Counted from the first letter of the stretch, positions 31,300 to 42,587 are shown. The stretch: DNA of 64,000 nucleotides from Undaria pinnatifida (GCA_012845835.1 JABAKD010000021.1:2741706-2805705), one strand, 5' to 3'. The notes: generated by a model not told the origin, from the letters alone. Program-made: numbers and translations.

Positions 31300-31945
31300 C
31301 GGAAGGGAAAAATAATGGGGGTGTTTGCGATGTACCAACTGTAGGTCGGATAACTCATACCTGGCATAGTTTCTATCGTTCCTAACCCCTTTAGGACTCC
31401 GGAAGGAAAATATTATTGGTAGGGTGTTTGCGGTGAACCAACTGTAGTCGGACAAGAAATATAGTTTCGATCGTCCCTAACCCCGTTGGGTCTTGGGAAG
31501 GAACAAAATGGTAGGGTGTTTGCGATGTACTTTGGTCCAATACGATATATTGGACTAAGCTGGTACATCCCAAACGCCCTATTTTTTGTCTTCCGGGGTT
31601 CAAAAGGGGTTAGGGATTGTCCAACGTGTGGATAGATTCGATCGTCCCTAGCCCCTTTGAGACTTCGGAAGGGATAACAAAAGGGGCTGTTTGCGATGTA
31701 CCAAACGTAGACGGATAACGTGTATAGTTCGATCGTCCCTAACCCCTCTGGGCCTCGGGAAGGCCAAAACATGGTAGGGTGTTTGCGATGTACCAACTGT
31801 CTTATAGCACATATAGCTTCGATCGTCCCAACTGCAGTCGGATAGCACATATAGTTTCGATCGTCCCTAACCCCTTTGGGACTCCGGAAGGACAAAGTAA
31901 TGGAGTGCTCGCGATGTACCATGTTTAGTCCGATTAAAGCATAGA
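31300..31945 (-). repeat. Satellite of about 105 bp (R6)
   Basis: Blocks GATCGTCCCTAACCCCTTTG, GGTAGGGTGTTTGCGATGTA and CCAACTGTAGTCGGATA alternate at least six times, with deletions in some units. GTAGGGTGTTTGCGAT also appears alone near 34340. Confidence 0.88.
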
Positions 31946-32182
31946 AATAAACTAAATTTGAACATTTTTACCTTTTTTCCCAACCCCAGCAGAGGTTGGA
32001 AATCGCAGCGCCGCGGAGTTACCACTGTACGGGTCCACTAACAGTCTACAATTTCCGCCTGCATCACAATCGCAAACACCGTACGGTCTATTTATTTTTT
32101 TTGACGAATTCAACCTCGGCCGCACGAGGCAGTCCGTGCTAAACCAAGGCTCGTTTATAGTTACGAGTCGGCAGGATATGAC

Positions 32183-32506
32183 CACCAATAACCAGCCGGT
32201 AGGTGCCGTTAGCCGACTAACCGACTTTAATCGGTAAGTCGGCTGCCGAAGCCAGCTGACGGTCAGCCGACTTGCTGACTTAAGCCAGGCAAGCGAAGCG
32301 AGCCGAATTAGCACCTCCTGGCCGGGGGGAGAGAGAGAGAGAGCAGAAAAATATAAAACAAAAAATGCATCCCACATTAAACAACCCTTCCAACAAGTGT
32401 AGGACCCCCCAAAAAGACAGGAGGCACTTTCGGGAAACGATTAACTCTTGGTCCAACTAAGAACTAGTTGGTGACTCAGGTCGTGCCGACTCATTGCTCT
32501 ACAATT
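32183..32506 (+). repeat. Dispersed repeat R14, copy 2
   Basis: It follows the 18027-18325 copy (CCGGTAGGTGCCGTTAGCCG, GAAGCCAGCTGACGGTC, TAAGAACTAGTTGGTGACTC) with a (GA)n stretch inserted near 32330. Confidence 0.78.
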
Positions 32507-32842
32507 GGGAGATGCGTCCGATCTTCGGCGTCGGGATATGTACCGTACGACATGATCGATCGCACAGACCTACCGGGTGGAGGGGGATCTCATGATCCAC
32601 TGATCGTTTTATCGCGCGTTGGTAGGTGGTAGGTGTAACCGCATACGATCATTGGTAGATGGCAGATTAATCGTCATGATTTTTTCCGTGTTCCGGAAGG
32701 ACGCGCGCGCAGCACGAAGATAATCACGTTTTTCCTAAACGGGTGTTTCTGCTCCTACCGCATTTCTCGTTTTAGTTACCCGGTCCCCAACGAGATGGCC
32801 GCGTCCCAAACCCACGGCTTTTCTGTCCCCTCGACACACTAG

Positions 32843-32944
32843 GACTACTTCGAGGAGGGATTGACAGACGCGGAGGTGGTGGAGGCCCTGTGTGCTCCGG
32901 AGTTCTCAGTGTGCCTCGCGGGTGTCGACCCGAAACAAGAGCAG
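32843..32944 (+). CDS. Exon 12: kinase C-lobe segment
   Basis: The acceptor is CGACACACTAG and the donor CAG|GTGAAC. The exon is 34 codons in phase 0 at both ends and reads DYFEEGLTDAEVVEALCAPE, then FSVCLAGVDPKQEQ. It follows helix F directly (LLTGQ|DYFEEG) as the linker to helices G and H. Confidence 0.82.
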
Positions 32945-33084
32945 GTGAACCTTTAAACCTTCAGCAATCGGGGTTGGCGTGTCTTGTTTGGGGGGACTCC
33001 AGTACCGGACACAGTACCGAAGCTGCTACCTCAACACCGCCGAGCCATGGTACATTAGGGCGAGTGTAATATTGATTTTAGGGC

Positions 33085-33280
33085 TTTTCGCGGGTCGGGT
33101 CGTTTATCGCGGGTCGGACCGAGTCAGGGTGACCCGTGACACTTAAAAACCTCCTGACCCAACCCGACCCGTCCCGTGAGGTTTCGGACACCTGACGACC
33201 CGACCCGAATCGAACCGCGATATTTTGGAACCCTCTTGATCCAACCCGTGGGACGGGTCACGACCGGTAAAAATCCTTGC
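33085..33280 (+). repeat. R7 (CGGGT) element, short form
   Basis: GGGCTTTTCGCGGGTCGGGT to GTGGGACGGGTCACGACC. The same flanking blocks as the 26336 copy enclose only a few CGGGT units. Confidence 0.78.
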
Positions 33281-33579
33281 GTTTTGTTCAACCAGGGTCC
33301 TTACATTGAGGAGATTTTCACAGTGTACGGTAGCCCCCCCCCCCCCCCCCCCCCCGAAAGGTGGCAATGTGCCAGAGGAATATGGCTGCCTCGTTGTAGA
33401 ACGCCCGCCTTATTCGCTCCAGGCGATGATGAGCGCAAATCCTCAGCCGGGCCAATCCATTTATTTCTGACCGCCTTATATCGGGATACCGGCTTATTCA
33501 GGCCGCCTTGTAGGGGTACCCAAAAATCGCTTGCCCCGACGACCATTCCCACGACTTTCGTAGGTGGACAACGAACAGT

Positions 33580-33823
33580 CGTGCTACGGTAACCCCCTCC
33601 GATTTTTTTTCGGCGAAGTTGCTGGTTTCGATACCAGCTCTCCCGGCCGTGTCTTCTGAAATACAGTGCCCCTTTCCACCCCGACGTCATAGTTCGATAG
33701 ACCTTTGCAAAAAAATATGTTTGATTTTGTTTTCATAGCATCCTGTTCCCCGAGTCGGGCAGCACGACACGTTTCGTTAAAGGATATCGCTCGTCGTGGG
33801 GCGGGCGGGGGGGGGGGGTGTAC
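33580..33823 (-). mobile_element. R3 element copy
   Basis: GTGCTACGGTAACCCCCTCC at the left. Inner CTGGTTTCGATACCAGCTC, CGACGTCATAGTTCGATAG and ACACGTTTCGTTAAAGG follow. The right end dissolves into the G run of the next element. Confidence 0.72.
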
Positions 33824-33998
33824 TCAGTTTTGTGCATGGCCGTAGTCGTATGATCATAAGACCCTCGCATGCCTACTATGCCGGGACGCAGCACGTAGGG
33901 TGTTTACCAACCAGGCAGACATTAGCGTACACCAAGCGCGAAGCGCCGTGAGGTGTTTGGCGAGTCGCACAAAGGGTGAACTGCATCCTTCCAAGAAC
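33824..33998 (+). repeat. R9 repeat, copy 1, starting at a G run
   Basis: G run, then TACTCAGTTTTGTGCATGGC, CGTAGTCGTATGATCA, CCAACCAGGCAGACATT and GAGGTGTTTGGCGAGTCGC. The other copies are at 41218-41400 (inverted) and 58336-58545. All three touch a long G or C run at the same end. Confidence 0.8.
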
Positions 33999-34640
33999 CG
34001 CTCGTAAGACGTACTTCGGCACCTCGTGCCTACTTTCTTGCTTATGGATGACAGCGCCAATGAGTTACCTTGTTTTCAGGTGTAGCCACTCCAGAGACAG
34101 CAATGGGTATTACTACGTAACTGCCTCATGGGTGCCTTACCATGTTAACACTACGTGATGCGATCATTCCCCTTGTGCAGAGTTAGGGTTCTCCACCCTG
34201 CACAATATGATCTAACTCGATAATCATCATGGTGACCGCCAAAACCAAAAACGGTACCCTGGTTGTCTAGCTCACGCAGTGAATGACATGTAGTGGGGGG
34301 GAGGGGCTATCATAGAATCAGTCTGAGGTGGTGGATAGTAGGGTGTTTGCGATTTACGAATGAAAAAAAAAGTAGCACTCAAACCGGCGAATGTCATCAT
34401 AACCCAAGGCCAACCAACCCACAAAAATAATAGGTTGGAAGTTGAAAAAAATGGTATGATACGAGTAAGAGTATACGGTTTCAATGCCATTAATTTATGA
34501 TTTCCTACCCAATTCCTACCTAGCCAAAGTTTTTACATCGCGAAACACCCTACCTTGTAGTATTGCAACCGACGAATGTCATATTAACCTGAGGCCAACC
34601 AACCCGGGAAAAAAAATGGGATAGAATATTATAAAACGTT

Positions 34641-34772
34641 AAAACACACTCCAGCTGTAAGATCGAATATTTTGTCGAAACTCATCTTCGCAAGCTGTGT
34701 GTGATACTCCGATCGCGCGTATTACGGGTTGTGTGTCCTCATTAAGGATATAGGTCGGCGACTCCCCTTGCA
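34641..34772 (+). repeat. Dispersed repeat R13, copy 2
   Basis: It aligns with 57-206 (CACACTCCAGCTGTAAGATC, GTGTGATACTCCGATCGCG, GTCGGCGACTCCCCTTG). Confidence 0.78.
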
Positions 34773-35084
34773 ACAGAATATGTCAATGGAAAAAAAAAAG
34801 TACTCCGTATTTTTAAACAAACCTTTTCGCTGATTTTTCGTGGGTTTGGTTGGCCTTTGACTGAGACGTATGATGGTTCCACTACTAATAATCTATTTTT
34901 TCCTACTGTACCAGACTCCTGCCCAAACCAAAATGGGTGCATCGCAAACACCTCAAAGTCTTGATAAAAAAATGATAAGACAAGAGTTTTCGGCAATAAT
35001 TACAGTAGTTGCTCGGTTGAGGGGAGTCGTCGATCAGACTTGTCGTTGTCTGAACGAAACATTCGTCAGACAAACCGCGATCTA

Positions 35085-35335
35085 GATCATTATACCTCGA
35101 ATAGATCATCTACAGATCATCTACAGATCATCCACAGACCATGCGCAGATTATCCTGCATCGGCCGTTATGCGATGTTGTGCAGGATCTTCTATACATGA
35201 AGAACATATCCAACCCAGGAGACAACATGTGCTAGATCATGCAGACAATACTGCTCCCACTAGGTACCATGAGCTAGACCGTACACATCTTCCCCGCAAA
35301 TATCTAGACCATCCAGCAGGGATCGATTATCTGTC
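35085..35335 (+). repeat. R8 AGATCATCTAC-rich tract
   Basis: Units such as AGATCATCTACAGATCATCC and the wider AGACCATGCGCAGAT pattern relate it to the GATCTAGAT tracts at 43890-44420, 48540-48790 and 56966-57010. Confidence 0.7.
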
Positions 35336-35477
35336 CGAGGTGTCCAAGGCGTCCAAAGCGTTTTCCTCGGATTCATGTTGCAGGTCACCCCGGTGCTCTA
35401 GTGGTTCCCGCGTGAGTCGGACTTCGAAAAAAAAAAAGAAGGAAAAAACAAGATTTCCGAATGCTGAGAGCGCCTGA

Positions 35478-35690
35478 TTCGATGCGAGTCGACGAAGAAA
35501 AAAAAAGGGGGGCTGAAGTCGTCTCACGGTGAATGAATGAATGAATGAATGAATGAATGAATGAATGGATGAATGAATGAATGAATGAATGAAGGCGCGT
35601 ACCGTGGCGGGGAGGGGGGGAAGGGGGGAAGAAGAAATCTGCTTTTTGGTGAGCCCGGATCTCAGTTACGGCTAGGGAGGCAGAAGGAGA
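35478..35690 (+). repeat. R5 element with (GAAT)n
   Basis: GATTCGATGCGAGTCGACG opens it. A GAAT/GAATG microsatellite of about 15 units (35531-35593) is inserted before GCGTACCGTGGCGGGGAGG. Confidence 0.8.
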
Positions 35691-35710
35691 CAAAACAAAG
35701 TGCGAACAAA

Positions 35711-35957
35711 GACGCGTGCTACGATTGAGGTACCGAGCAATTTTCGTCTGAATTTTTTTTTGACCCAAAATCGTCGGAAAATCGGTAATTTGTTTCGGCA
35801 TGGAGTCTCGTTTTGTTTACCTACGTAGGCCGTGGGATTTTTCCATCCGGTAGCAGTTGTTTTTTTTTCAACTTTTTCCCCCAAAACAGGAGAGGTCTTA
35901 AGCCCCGAAAATGAGGGACACACGGAAAAAAAGTGGTGCACCTCTATCGTAGCATGA
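35711..35957 (-). mobile_element. R1 MITE, full copy
   Basis: GACGCGTGCTACGATTGAGG to ACCTCTATCGTAGCATGAGG. A C run (35981-35998) follows. Confidence 0.85.
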
Positions 35958-36229
35958 GGAAAAAAAATAACGAAACGTTCCCCCCCCCCCCCCCCCCGGT
36001 CTAGAACCTTGTGATGACGATCCTGAGCTGGGTAGTGCAATCAGTACGGGTGCGGTGTCGGAGAAAAACAAAATTGGACGCCCCTGGTGCAGCTGGCAGG
36101 TGGTGATCGCTACACCCCTTAGAACGGCACCCACGTTTTACATGTTGAGGGGGAACACGCGGCTTGGAGTTAGAGCGGGATCATGCTTGGAGTACGAAAC
36201 GGACGGACCGAAGGACCTTCGCCGCCAGG

Positions 36230-36335
36230 CCAAAATTGATGAGTTGAGAACTGGCGAGGCACGACAATATGGACGGCGCTCTTTGACTAGCCCTTTTTTA
36301 GCGGTTGGGGCCAGCATTACAGCGGTTTAACCCAA
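36230..36335 (+). pseudogene. Decayed copy 1 of kinase exon 13
   Basis: GGCACGACAATATGGACGGC, then GGTTGGGGCCAGCATTACAG, match GGCGCGGGAGTATAGACGG and GGAGGGGCCAGCATCTCAG of exon 13. The 5' half is shortened, the frame is lost and no donor GT follows. Confidence 0.75.
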
Positions 36336-36870
36336 ACCCCAAACCCGAACCCCAAAACTATAACCGCAACCCAAACCGGAACCGGAACCCAACCCCGATC
36401 CCAAACCCGGACCCGAACCCGAATTCCAGGCCAAAATTGCTCAGTTGAGCACTGGCAAGGCACGAAAATATGGACGCCGCTCTCGGACTAGCCTGTTTTC
36501 TAGCGGTTGGGGCCAGCATCACAGCGGCTTCACCCAAACCCGAACCCGAACCCGGATCCGGATCCGGACCCGAACCCGAACACGAACCCGAACCCGAACC
36601 AGAACCAGAACCCGAACCCGAGCCCGAACCCGAACCCGAACCCGAACCCGAACCCGAACCGGAACCCGAAACCGCAACCGAAACCGAAACCGAAACCAAA
36701 ACCGAAACCGAAACCGAAACTGAAACCGAAACCGAAACCGAAACCGAAACCGAAACTGAACCCGAAACCGAAACCGAAACCGAACCGGAATCCGAACTTG
36801 AATCCGATCCCGAACTCGAACCCAAACTCTCACCCGAACCGGAACGCGAACCCGAACTCAAACCCGAGAA
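36330..36870 (+). repeat. CCGAAC/CCGAAA hexamer array
   Basis: Long runs of AACCCGAACCCGAACCC change into AACCGAAACCGAAACCG, with GGATCCGGATCC blocks. Several frames read as PEPEPE, NPNPNP or RTRTRT; none has splice sites that fit the gene. It directly abuts the decayed exon 13 copies. Confidence 0.92.
36430..36545 (+). pseudogene. Decayed copy 2 of kinase exon 13
   Basis: It matches the copy 190 bp upstream and, more weakly, the intact exon at 39613. The reading [16 protein letters not shown] corresponds to IDGALGRAFFAGGAS. It runs directly into the CCGAAC-repeat array. Confidence 0.75.
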
Positions 36871-37294
36871 TGTTCTTCACCTTCGACGAGGAGAAAACCT
36901 TGAACCTTGACAAGTTTAGACGGTGAGATTCGGACTCGTGATAGCAAAAACCCATGTCGTACCGACGATGACGTTAGTGAAAGTATTCTAGGACGCTTGC
37001 TCACTGGACTACAGGAGAAAAAAGCAAATAGTAAAGGTATAGGGACACATTGACCGACTACCGCTATATGTGCAGGGTGTCTGCGGCTCTGCTCTGGCCA
37101 TCCACGCGCAAGGGTTGATTGGTGATTGGTGTGGTGCTGCATCTTGTATTTTTGATCCTTGCTTGCCGGGTGTCTTGTAAAAAAAGGGGGGCCGGTTCAT
37201 CTTCAATCAAGGCAGGCGATACCGCCTGCCAGGTATGATGAGGGGACACACTTGCTATAGATAATTACGCCACAACACGGAAGTGGGGATACGA

Positions 37295-37590
37295 GCCATC
37301 CCACGGCAGGAGTGCAAGCAGATTCTAAGAATTTTCTGAGCTCGTAGCATGAGGAGCTCGCTCAATATCTCACCCGAAAAATGACTTCGATATCTAAGGC
37401 ATTCGCTCGCGCAACCCAACCAAGCTTCTGTGCCTTAATGCTGAAACACACATGAAACAATGTGTACCCGTGAATTTACTTGATCAACGACTGACCGCTA
37501 GTTTCTTTCTTGAGGAGCTCAATCAACCGGACACAAGCATTTTAGTTAATCTAACAACTGCAACCCCTACGGGGGAAGTGGGGACACGAT
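37295..37590 (-). mobile_element. R2 element, short form, near-complete
   Basis: GAGCCATCCCACGGCAGGAG to AACAACTGCAACCCCTACG. The order CCGAAAAATGACTTCG, AACCAAGCTTCTGTGCC, GAGGAGCTCAATCAACCGG is typical. Confidence 0.82.
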
Positions 37591-37604
37591 AGCACAACTC
37601 CTTC

Positions 37605-38175
37605 CCTGATTCAACGAACGGTTAGCGGTGCCGCAGATTCTAAGAATTTTCTGAGCTCCTGGCATGAGGAGCCCAATCAATATCTCACCCGAAAAATGAC
37701 TTCGATGTAAGGCATTCGCTCGCGCAACCCGACCAAGCTTCTATGCCTTAGTACTAAAACACACATGAAACAACAAGTACCCGTGAAATTGCTTGATCAA
37801 TTACTAACCGCGCTAGTTCCTCTCTTGAGGAGCTAAATCGGACCCAAAGAGTATTGACGCGTGCTAGGATAGAGTTACCTAGCACTTTTCGTCGGAAATG
37901 CTTTTCTGAATGGCGGGGCTCCTTAACCCAAACTCGTCGGAAAAAAAATAAATAATAGGCCATTTGCTTTTGGCGTGATTCTCGTTGTGCACCTAGGCCG
38001 TGGGATTTTTCATCCGGGATCAAAGCAGTTTTATTTTTCCCCATATCGGTTTTCGGGAGAGGTCTTGAGCTCTCAAACCGAGGGGTGGTATTGGAAAAAA
38101 GTGGTGCAGCACCTCTATCGTAGCACGCGCGCTATTAGTTAATCCAACAACTGCAGCCACTACCGGGGAAGTGTC
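37605..38175 (-). mobile_element. R2 element interrupted by an R1 MITE, TATT duplicated
   Basis: R2 reads up to ...AAAGAGTATT at 37855 and continues after the R1 with CTATTAGTTAATCCAACAAC. The untouched sister at 37295-37590 has ATTTTAGTTAATCTAACAAC, so TATT is duplicated around R1. Confidence 0.85.
37856..38129 (-). mobile_element. R1 MITE nested in R2
   Basis: GACGCGTGCTAGGATAGAGT to CCTCTATCGTAGCACGCGC. It is the clearest case for a 4-bp target duplication (TATT) because the empty site is known from a neighbouring R2. Confidence 0.88.
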
Positions 38176-38254
38176 GGGGATATAATAGCACAACTCCTTC
38201 CCTGATTCAATCAACGGTAGGGGTGAAGAAGATTCTGAGAATTTTCTGAGCTCC

Positions 38255-38528
38255 TGAGTCATTCCACGGTAGCGGTTGCAGTTGCATGATTGCGCCAATA
38301 CGTCCCTGTTCGACATAGCTCCTCATGTGAGGAACTACCGGTTGGTCATTAGATCGAGTGATTCCACGAGTACACACTCGTTTTAGGACTGAGGCATAGA
38401 AGCTTGGTCGGGTTGCTTGCGCGAACGAATGCCTTCGAAGTCATGTAGTATCGGGTGAGATGCTAGAGCTCATCGCGTGAGGAGCTCAGGGACTGGTGCT
38501 ACACCCCCATGCTAGGGTGGGATGGCTC
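38255..38528 (+). mobile_element. R2 element, short form, complete
   Basis: GAGTCATTCCACGGTAGCGG to AGGGTGGGATGGCTC, with CTCATGTGAGGAACTACCGG and GCGCGAACGAATGCCTTCG inside. Further R2 fragments follow at 38540-38650 and 38845-38975. Confidence 0.85.
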
Positions 38529-39612
38529 TGCTAACGGGAGGAGCTCAACGGATCTCACCCCCGAAACATGGGCTATTCGAACGCGTTCGTTCGCGTGATC
38601 TCACCAACATTTTCTGTGCGCTACGACGTCTTGATACAAACATAACCCGTAGAACGCTATCATAAAAACCGAAAGTTTGCCACACTTTGCGGAGTTGAAT
38701 ATCTCACCATATACCCGTCATGTTATCGCAATAATCGATAGTTCCACACTTTCGAGGAGTTCAATACCTCACCCGCTCCAAAACATGATGACTTAGAAAG
38801 CATTCGTTTGCGCAAGCAACCCAACCAAGCTTTTGTACCCCGGGAGGCATTCCACGGTATGGGTGCAGCAGATTCTAAGAAATTTCTGAGTTCCTATCAT
38901 GAGGGGCTCACTCAAAATCTCACCCGATACTACATGACTTCGAAGGCGTTCGTGCGCGCAAGCAAAGCCCGACCAAGCTTCTATAATCTCTTGAGTTCCT
39001 GAACAATATCAGGCTCTCGTAAAAAAGCATTACAGTCTAACCCTTGGTTCTTTACTTGAGGAGCTCAACCGGCCAGAGAAGCGTGTTATTGACTAAAACA
39101 AGTGCCTTAAAACCGCTACCATGACTAGACTGTTGTCCCCTTGAAATCGTCATAAATTCCGCTGCTACGAGATGTAGAGATGAATCGTACTCGTAGCAAA
39201 GTCTGATGCATTCGATTTGAGCCATTGGAGATGTTCTACGGAGATTGCGGTGGGTTTTGCGCCATCCCGAAAGGGTACACGACATTGATCTCCCGGACGC
39301 CTATTTGTGTCCTGGGACGAGGGAGAGGACGATACTCTCTCTCACTCCACCTTGTGGTACTCTATTATCTGGTACTCCATCCTCTGGTACTCCGGTAACT
39401 CTGGTTCCCTACCTGTAATGACATATACCTAAGCAACCATGTCCGCCTTGCCTCATGGCATCCTTCACCATCGAGTTCTCCACGTGATCGACGGTAACAC
39501 TCAAGAACCACGTGAAAATAAATCCAACCTCCACCTAATCGGAGTCTTGCCATAGCCATAGCTCTATCCCTAACCCTTGCCCTTTCCCTGGACCTGATGC
39601 CCCCTTCCTCAG

Positions 39613-39732
39613 GCGAAGAATCTTCTAGCGACGATGCTCAGTCGAAAACCCGCAAGGCGCGGGAGTATAGACGGAGCGCTCGGGCGGGCCTTTTTCGCGG
39701 GAGGGGCCAGCATCTCAGCGGCCAAAATTCAG
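39613..39732 (+). CDS. Exon 13: last kinase subdomain
   Basis: The acceptor is CCCCCTTCCTCAG and the donor CAG|GTGGGG. It reads AKNLLATMLSRKPARRGSID, then GALGRAFFAGGASISAAKIQ. The pattern LLxxMLxxxPxxRxS....FF is the final kinase subdomain with its structural Arg. Two decayed copies lie 3 kb upstream, near 36230 and 36430. Intron 12 between them is the longest in the gene (6.7 kb). Confidence 0.85.
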
Positions 39733-40632
39733 GTGGGGTTACTTGCGATGGTGGCTCGGGACTGGCTGTTCTGATAAAAACGTAATAAACGCCAAAATGG
39801 GACGTTGTAAACCTTCAAATATTTCCCTTTGGTACTACATTAGCTAATACCAGGACCAACAGGGCCATACAAAAACGTTCGGATCTTCTATCTATCTACG
39901 CACGAACGTTTTATACTAGTAGTGTTTAATCGCTGCACGTGGGTCCGGCAAGGGTTGCAACAACGTGTGGGAGTTAGGCTCGTTGTTGACGAAGCCACCC
40001 CCCCCCCCCCAACAAAGTAAACTCAAATTTTGGCTTTTGTTGGAAATTTTTATGTCGACGTGCGGAGGCGGTCTGTAACATTTAAAAAAAAAAGTATTAT
40101 CAGAGTATTGCAACAAAACGTGGAATGCTTACATTCCTATTCTTCGTTTTTTCTGGTGTTTATCTGGAAACTAAACATTTTTTTTTTCATTGAAGATGCT
40201 ATCGACAAAGCTTGCTTCAAAAAGACTGACCCTTGCTTGTGCTGTGCTCGACCTGAAAGTACTCTCCGACAACTGATCACGGTGTTTACTATTATATTCT
40301 TTTGTTGAACTTTTTGCCTCCAGTCTTCAACCTTACATCAGCAGCAGCCATTCGTAGTTGGTGATCCGATACCCACCAGCTTCCTGTACTCTGCCGTACA
40401 TGCATTGCTTGTCTGCTACCCGCCGTGTCATTATCCATCCCCTCAATGACAAGCTCATCTCCACCACCCTCTCGCTCTCTCTTACTCGCATGCATCTCCT
40501 AATCAAACACGCCTTCCAAATATATTAAGATCCATCCCCGTTCCCCACACCTCAGTTTTTTTTCCCACGTTCAACCTCACACACGTTTTCCATCCGACAA
40601 TGTGCGGCAGGACGGCCTTCAATGTCGACCCA

Positions 40633-40870
40633 TGACCAAGGCTGCGGTATTGTAGCATCTATCACACTTCCAGTTTCAATACCGGCCCTGAGTCACTTGC
40701 ACGAGCGACTCTTCACCTCACCGACCAAACCACGACAGGCGGTTAGTTTTGGCGCCGCGCAGCTAACCATCCCATGAAGGGTTCTATGGCCGCGAAGGAC
40801 AGGGGGGGTCCCTCTCTCGCGCAAAGAAAGGTCCCGGAAGGGACCCCCCCCCACCCGATATTGCGGTATT
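40633..40870 (+). mobile_element. R4 element copy
   Basis: GACCAAGGCTGCGGTATTG opens it. CACTTGCACGAGCGACTC, GGCGCCGCGCAGCTAACC and a C-rich right end (GGACCCCCCCCCAC) follow. Confidence 0.72.
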
Positions 40871-40880
40871 TTCAAAACAA

Positions 40881-41119
40881 GACGCGTGCTACGATAGAGG
40901 TGCGTCGCTTTTTTTTTCTAATTCTGCTCCTCAATCTGGGAGCTTAAGACATGTCCCTCCCAAAAAACTGATTTTGGAGAAACACAAAACTTCTACCGGA
41001 TGAAACCCCCCCTATGGCTCAGGTACACAACGATAATCGTGAAAAAAAAAAAAAAATGCCCCCCGTCATTCAGAAACCATTTTCGCCAAAAAAAGGTATA
41101 CCGCTATCGTAGCATGCGC
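40881..41119 (+). mobile_element. R1 MITE, full copy
   Basis: GACGCGTGCTACGATAGAGG to CCGCTATCGTAGCATGCGCC. The A run at 41043-41055 replaces part of the interior. Confidence 0.87.
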
Positions 41120-41217
41120 CAAAAGTGCAAGAAAATCCAGGAAAAACTATGATTTGCATCGGAAGGTGGAAACTAACCCACGCCTTGAACCACTGAAAGT
41201 GTACATTAGTTTTAAGC

Positions 41218-41400
41218 GGTTCACCCCTTCATGCAGCTCTTGCCGAACACCTCACGGCGCTTCGCGCCTGGTGCAAGCAACGTCTGCCTGGTTGGTGAAA
41301 ACCCGACGTGCCCCGTCCCGGCATAGTCGGGATGCGAGGGTCCATGGTCATACGACTACGGCCATCCACAAACTGAGTACCCCTCCCCCCCCCCCGCACG
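41218..41400 (-). repeat. R9 repeat, copy 2
   Basis: The reverse of the 33824 copy: GCCGAACACCTCACGGCGC, GTCTGCCTGGTTGGTG, CATACGACTACGGCCATCC, CTGAGTACCCC, then a C run. Confidence 0.82.
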
Positions 41401-41589
41401 GTATATACCAGGTATATAATACCCTCTCCTAAATATTTACTACCTGGTACTAATAAGTTTCATTTTCCCCGCGCTGCATATGTATTTCTCTCCTTTATTG
41501 TACTAATTACTAGTTTAGTGTATTAATGCACTGGCAGTGCTCATTGTGTTGTTTTCAATAGGCTGCGAAGCGCACACAAAACGACGGCA

Positions 41590-41690
41590 GACAGTCTTCT
41601 GCCCGTCCGTGCCCTGCCCTAGCTTGTCGCGCTAGGGCGAACGCGCGGTCCCCCAAGTCACGCGCGGGGCATGGCGAAAGCCTAACTGGC
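41590..41690 (+). pseudogene. Diverged copy of the exon 14 region
   Basis: CCTGCCCTAGCTTGTCGCGC, then TAGGGCGAACGCGCGG, resembles CTGCCCTAACTTGGCGTGCT, AGGCAGAGATGCGGG around the exon 14 acceptor. The match fades after about 60 bases, so this is the weakest of the exon relics. Confidence 0.45.
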
Positions 41691-41749
41691 GCATGCTCTC
41701 TTCCTGGACGCTTGATACCATACCACTTCGTAGTCGTTTTTTTCGACGG

Positions 41750-42115
41750 CGTGCTACGATAGAGGTATTAAGGTATACCTTTTTTTGGCGAAAAAACGTT
41801 TTCTGAATGACGGGGCTCCTTAACCCAAAATCGTCGGAAAAACGACATTTTTTTGTGGTTTTTTGCAATTTTTGCTACGATAGAGATGTTAAGGTATACC
41901 TTTTTTTGGCGAAAACACGTTTTCTGAATGACGGGGCTCCTTAACCCCAAATCGTCGGAAAAACGACATTTTTTTGTTATTTTTTGCAACTTTTGCTACG
42001 ATAGAGGTTTTAATGTATACCTTTTTTTGGCGAAAACACGTTTTCTGAATGACGGTGCCCTCTGAAACAATATCGTCGGAATATCGGCCATATATACATA
42101 TATATTTTGTTTTTT
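41750..42115 (-). repeat. Three tandem R1 half-units, 121-bp period
   Basis: GCTACGATAGAG at 41753, 41874 and 41995. Each is followed by GGTATACCTTTTTTTGGCG or TGTATACC..., a TTTTCTGAATGACGG block and AATCGTCGGAAAAACGACAT. The first two units are nearly identical and the third diverges at its end. Only one half of R1 is repeated. Confidence 0.92.
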
Positions 42116-42318
42116 GCAATTTTGTGTCGCTGTATGCCTGGGTTGTGGGGGTTGCTCCTTGGGTAGAACTACTATTTTCACACAATGTGACGAATCTCCT
42201 GAAAGCAAATTGGGCTTATCTCTGTACACTACCAGGTGTCTTCGGTCGCTACGCCTTGATGCCAAAAGGGTGCCGCTACTTATCAACGTTCTCTGTCTGC
42301 CCTAACTTGGCGTGCTAG

Positions 42319-42395
42319 GCAGAGATGCGGGACTCGCTGGGCAAGACTTCTTTACGGCTAGAAGAAACGATTCGAGAAGAAGCCGGCGCAACGAG
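42319..42395 (+). CDS. Exon 14: start of coiled-coil segment
   Basis: The acceptor is GGCGTGCTAG and the donor ACGAG|GTGTGT. It reads AEMRDSLGKTSLRLEETIRE, then EAGAT plus two bases. Joined to exon 15 it makes a continuous charged helix (ATRLLLDEGMKRLESRADEI). Phase 0 in and phase 2 out fit exons 13 and 15. A diverged copy lies near 41590-41690. Confidence 0.75.
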
Positions 42396-42587
42396 GTGTG
42401 TGTGTGGGCGGGGTTGTCGTTTATTCTATGGTGCAATCGATGTCATACGTTGTGCATTTGTTAAGGCAGGCTGTGTCCCATCAGTGCGTGCATATCACAT
42501 GATGCCGCGTGCAATGTCGTTTTGTGTTTTAATCGGTAGTTTTTTCTCGCCAACTCAACTCGTAAACAGGAGTTCCCCTCAGCGCCC

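Noticed and set aside
36358-36926. Open frames of PEPEPE, NPNPNP and RFRFRF type, one ending [17 protein letters not shown]
   Set aside because: The hexamer array opens all frames. The [12 protein letters not shown] tail resembled a kinase end with a GTGAGA donor, but the real last kinase exon is at 39613 and the tail lies upstream of it with no acceptor.
40197-40280. Possible exon after TTTCATTGAAG
   Set aside because: The phase that would fit exons 13 and 14 hits a stop, and exons 13 and 14 already join without it.
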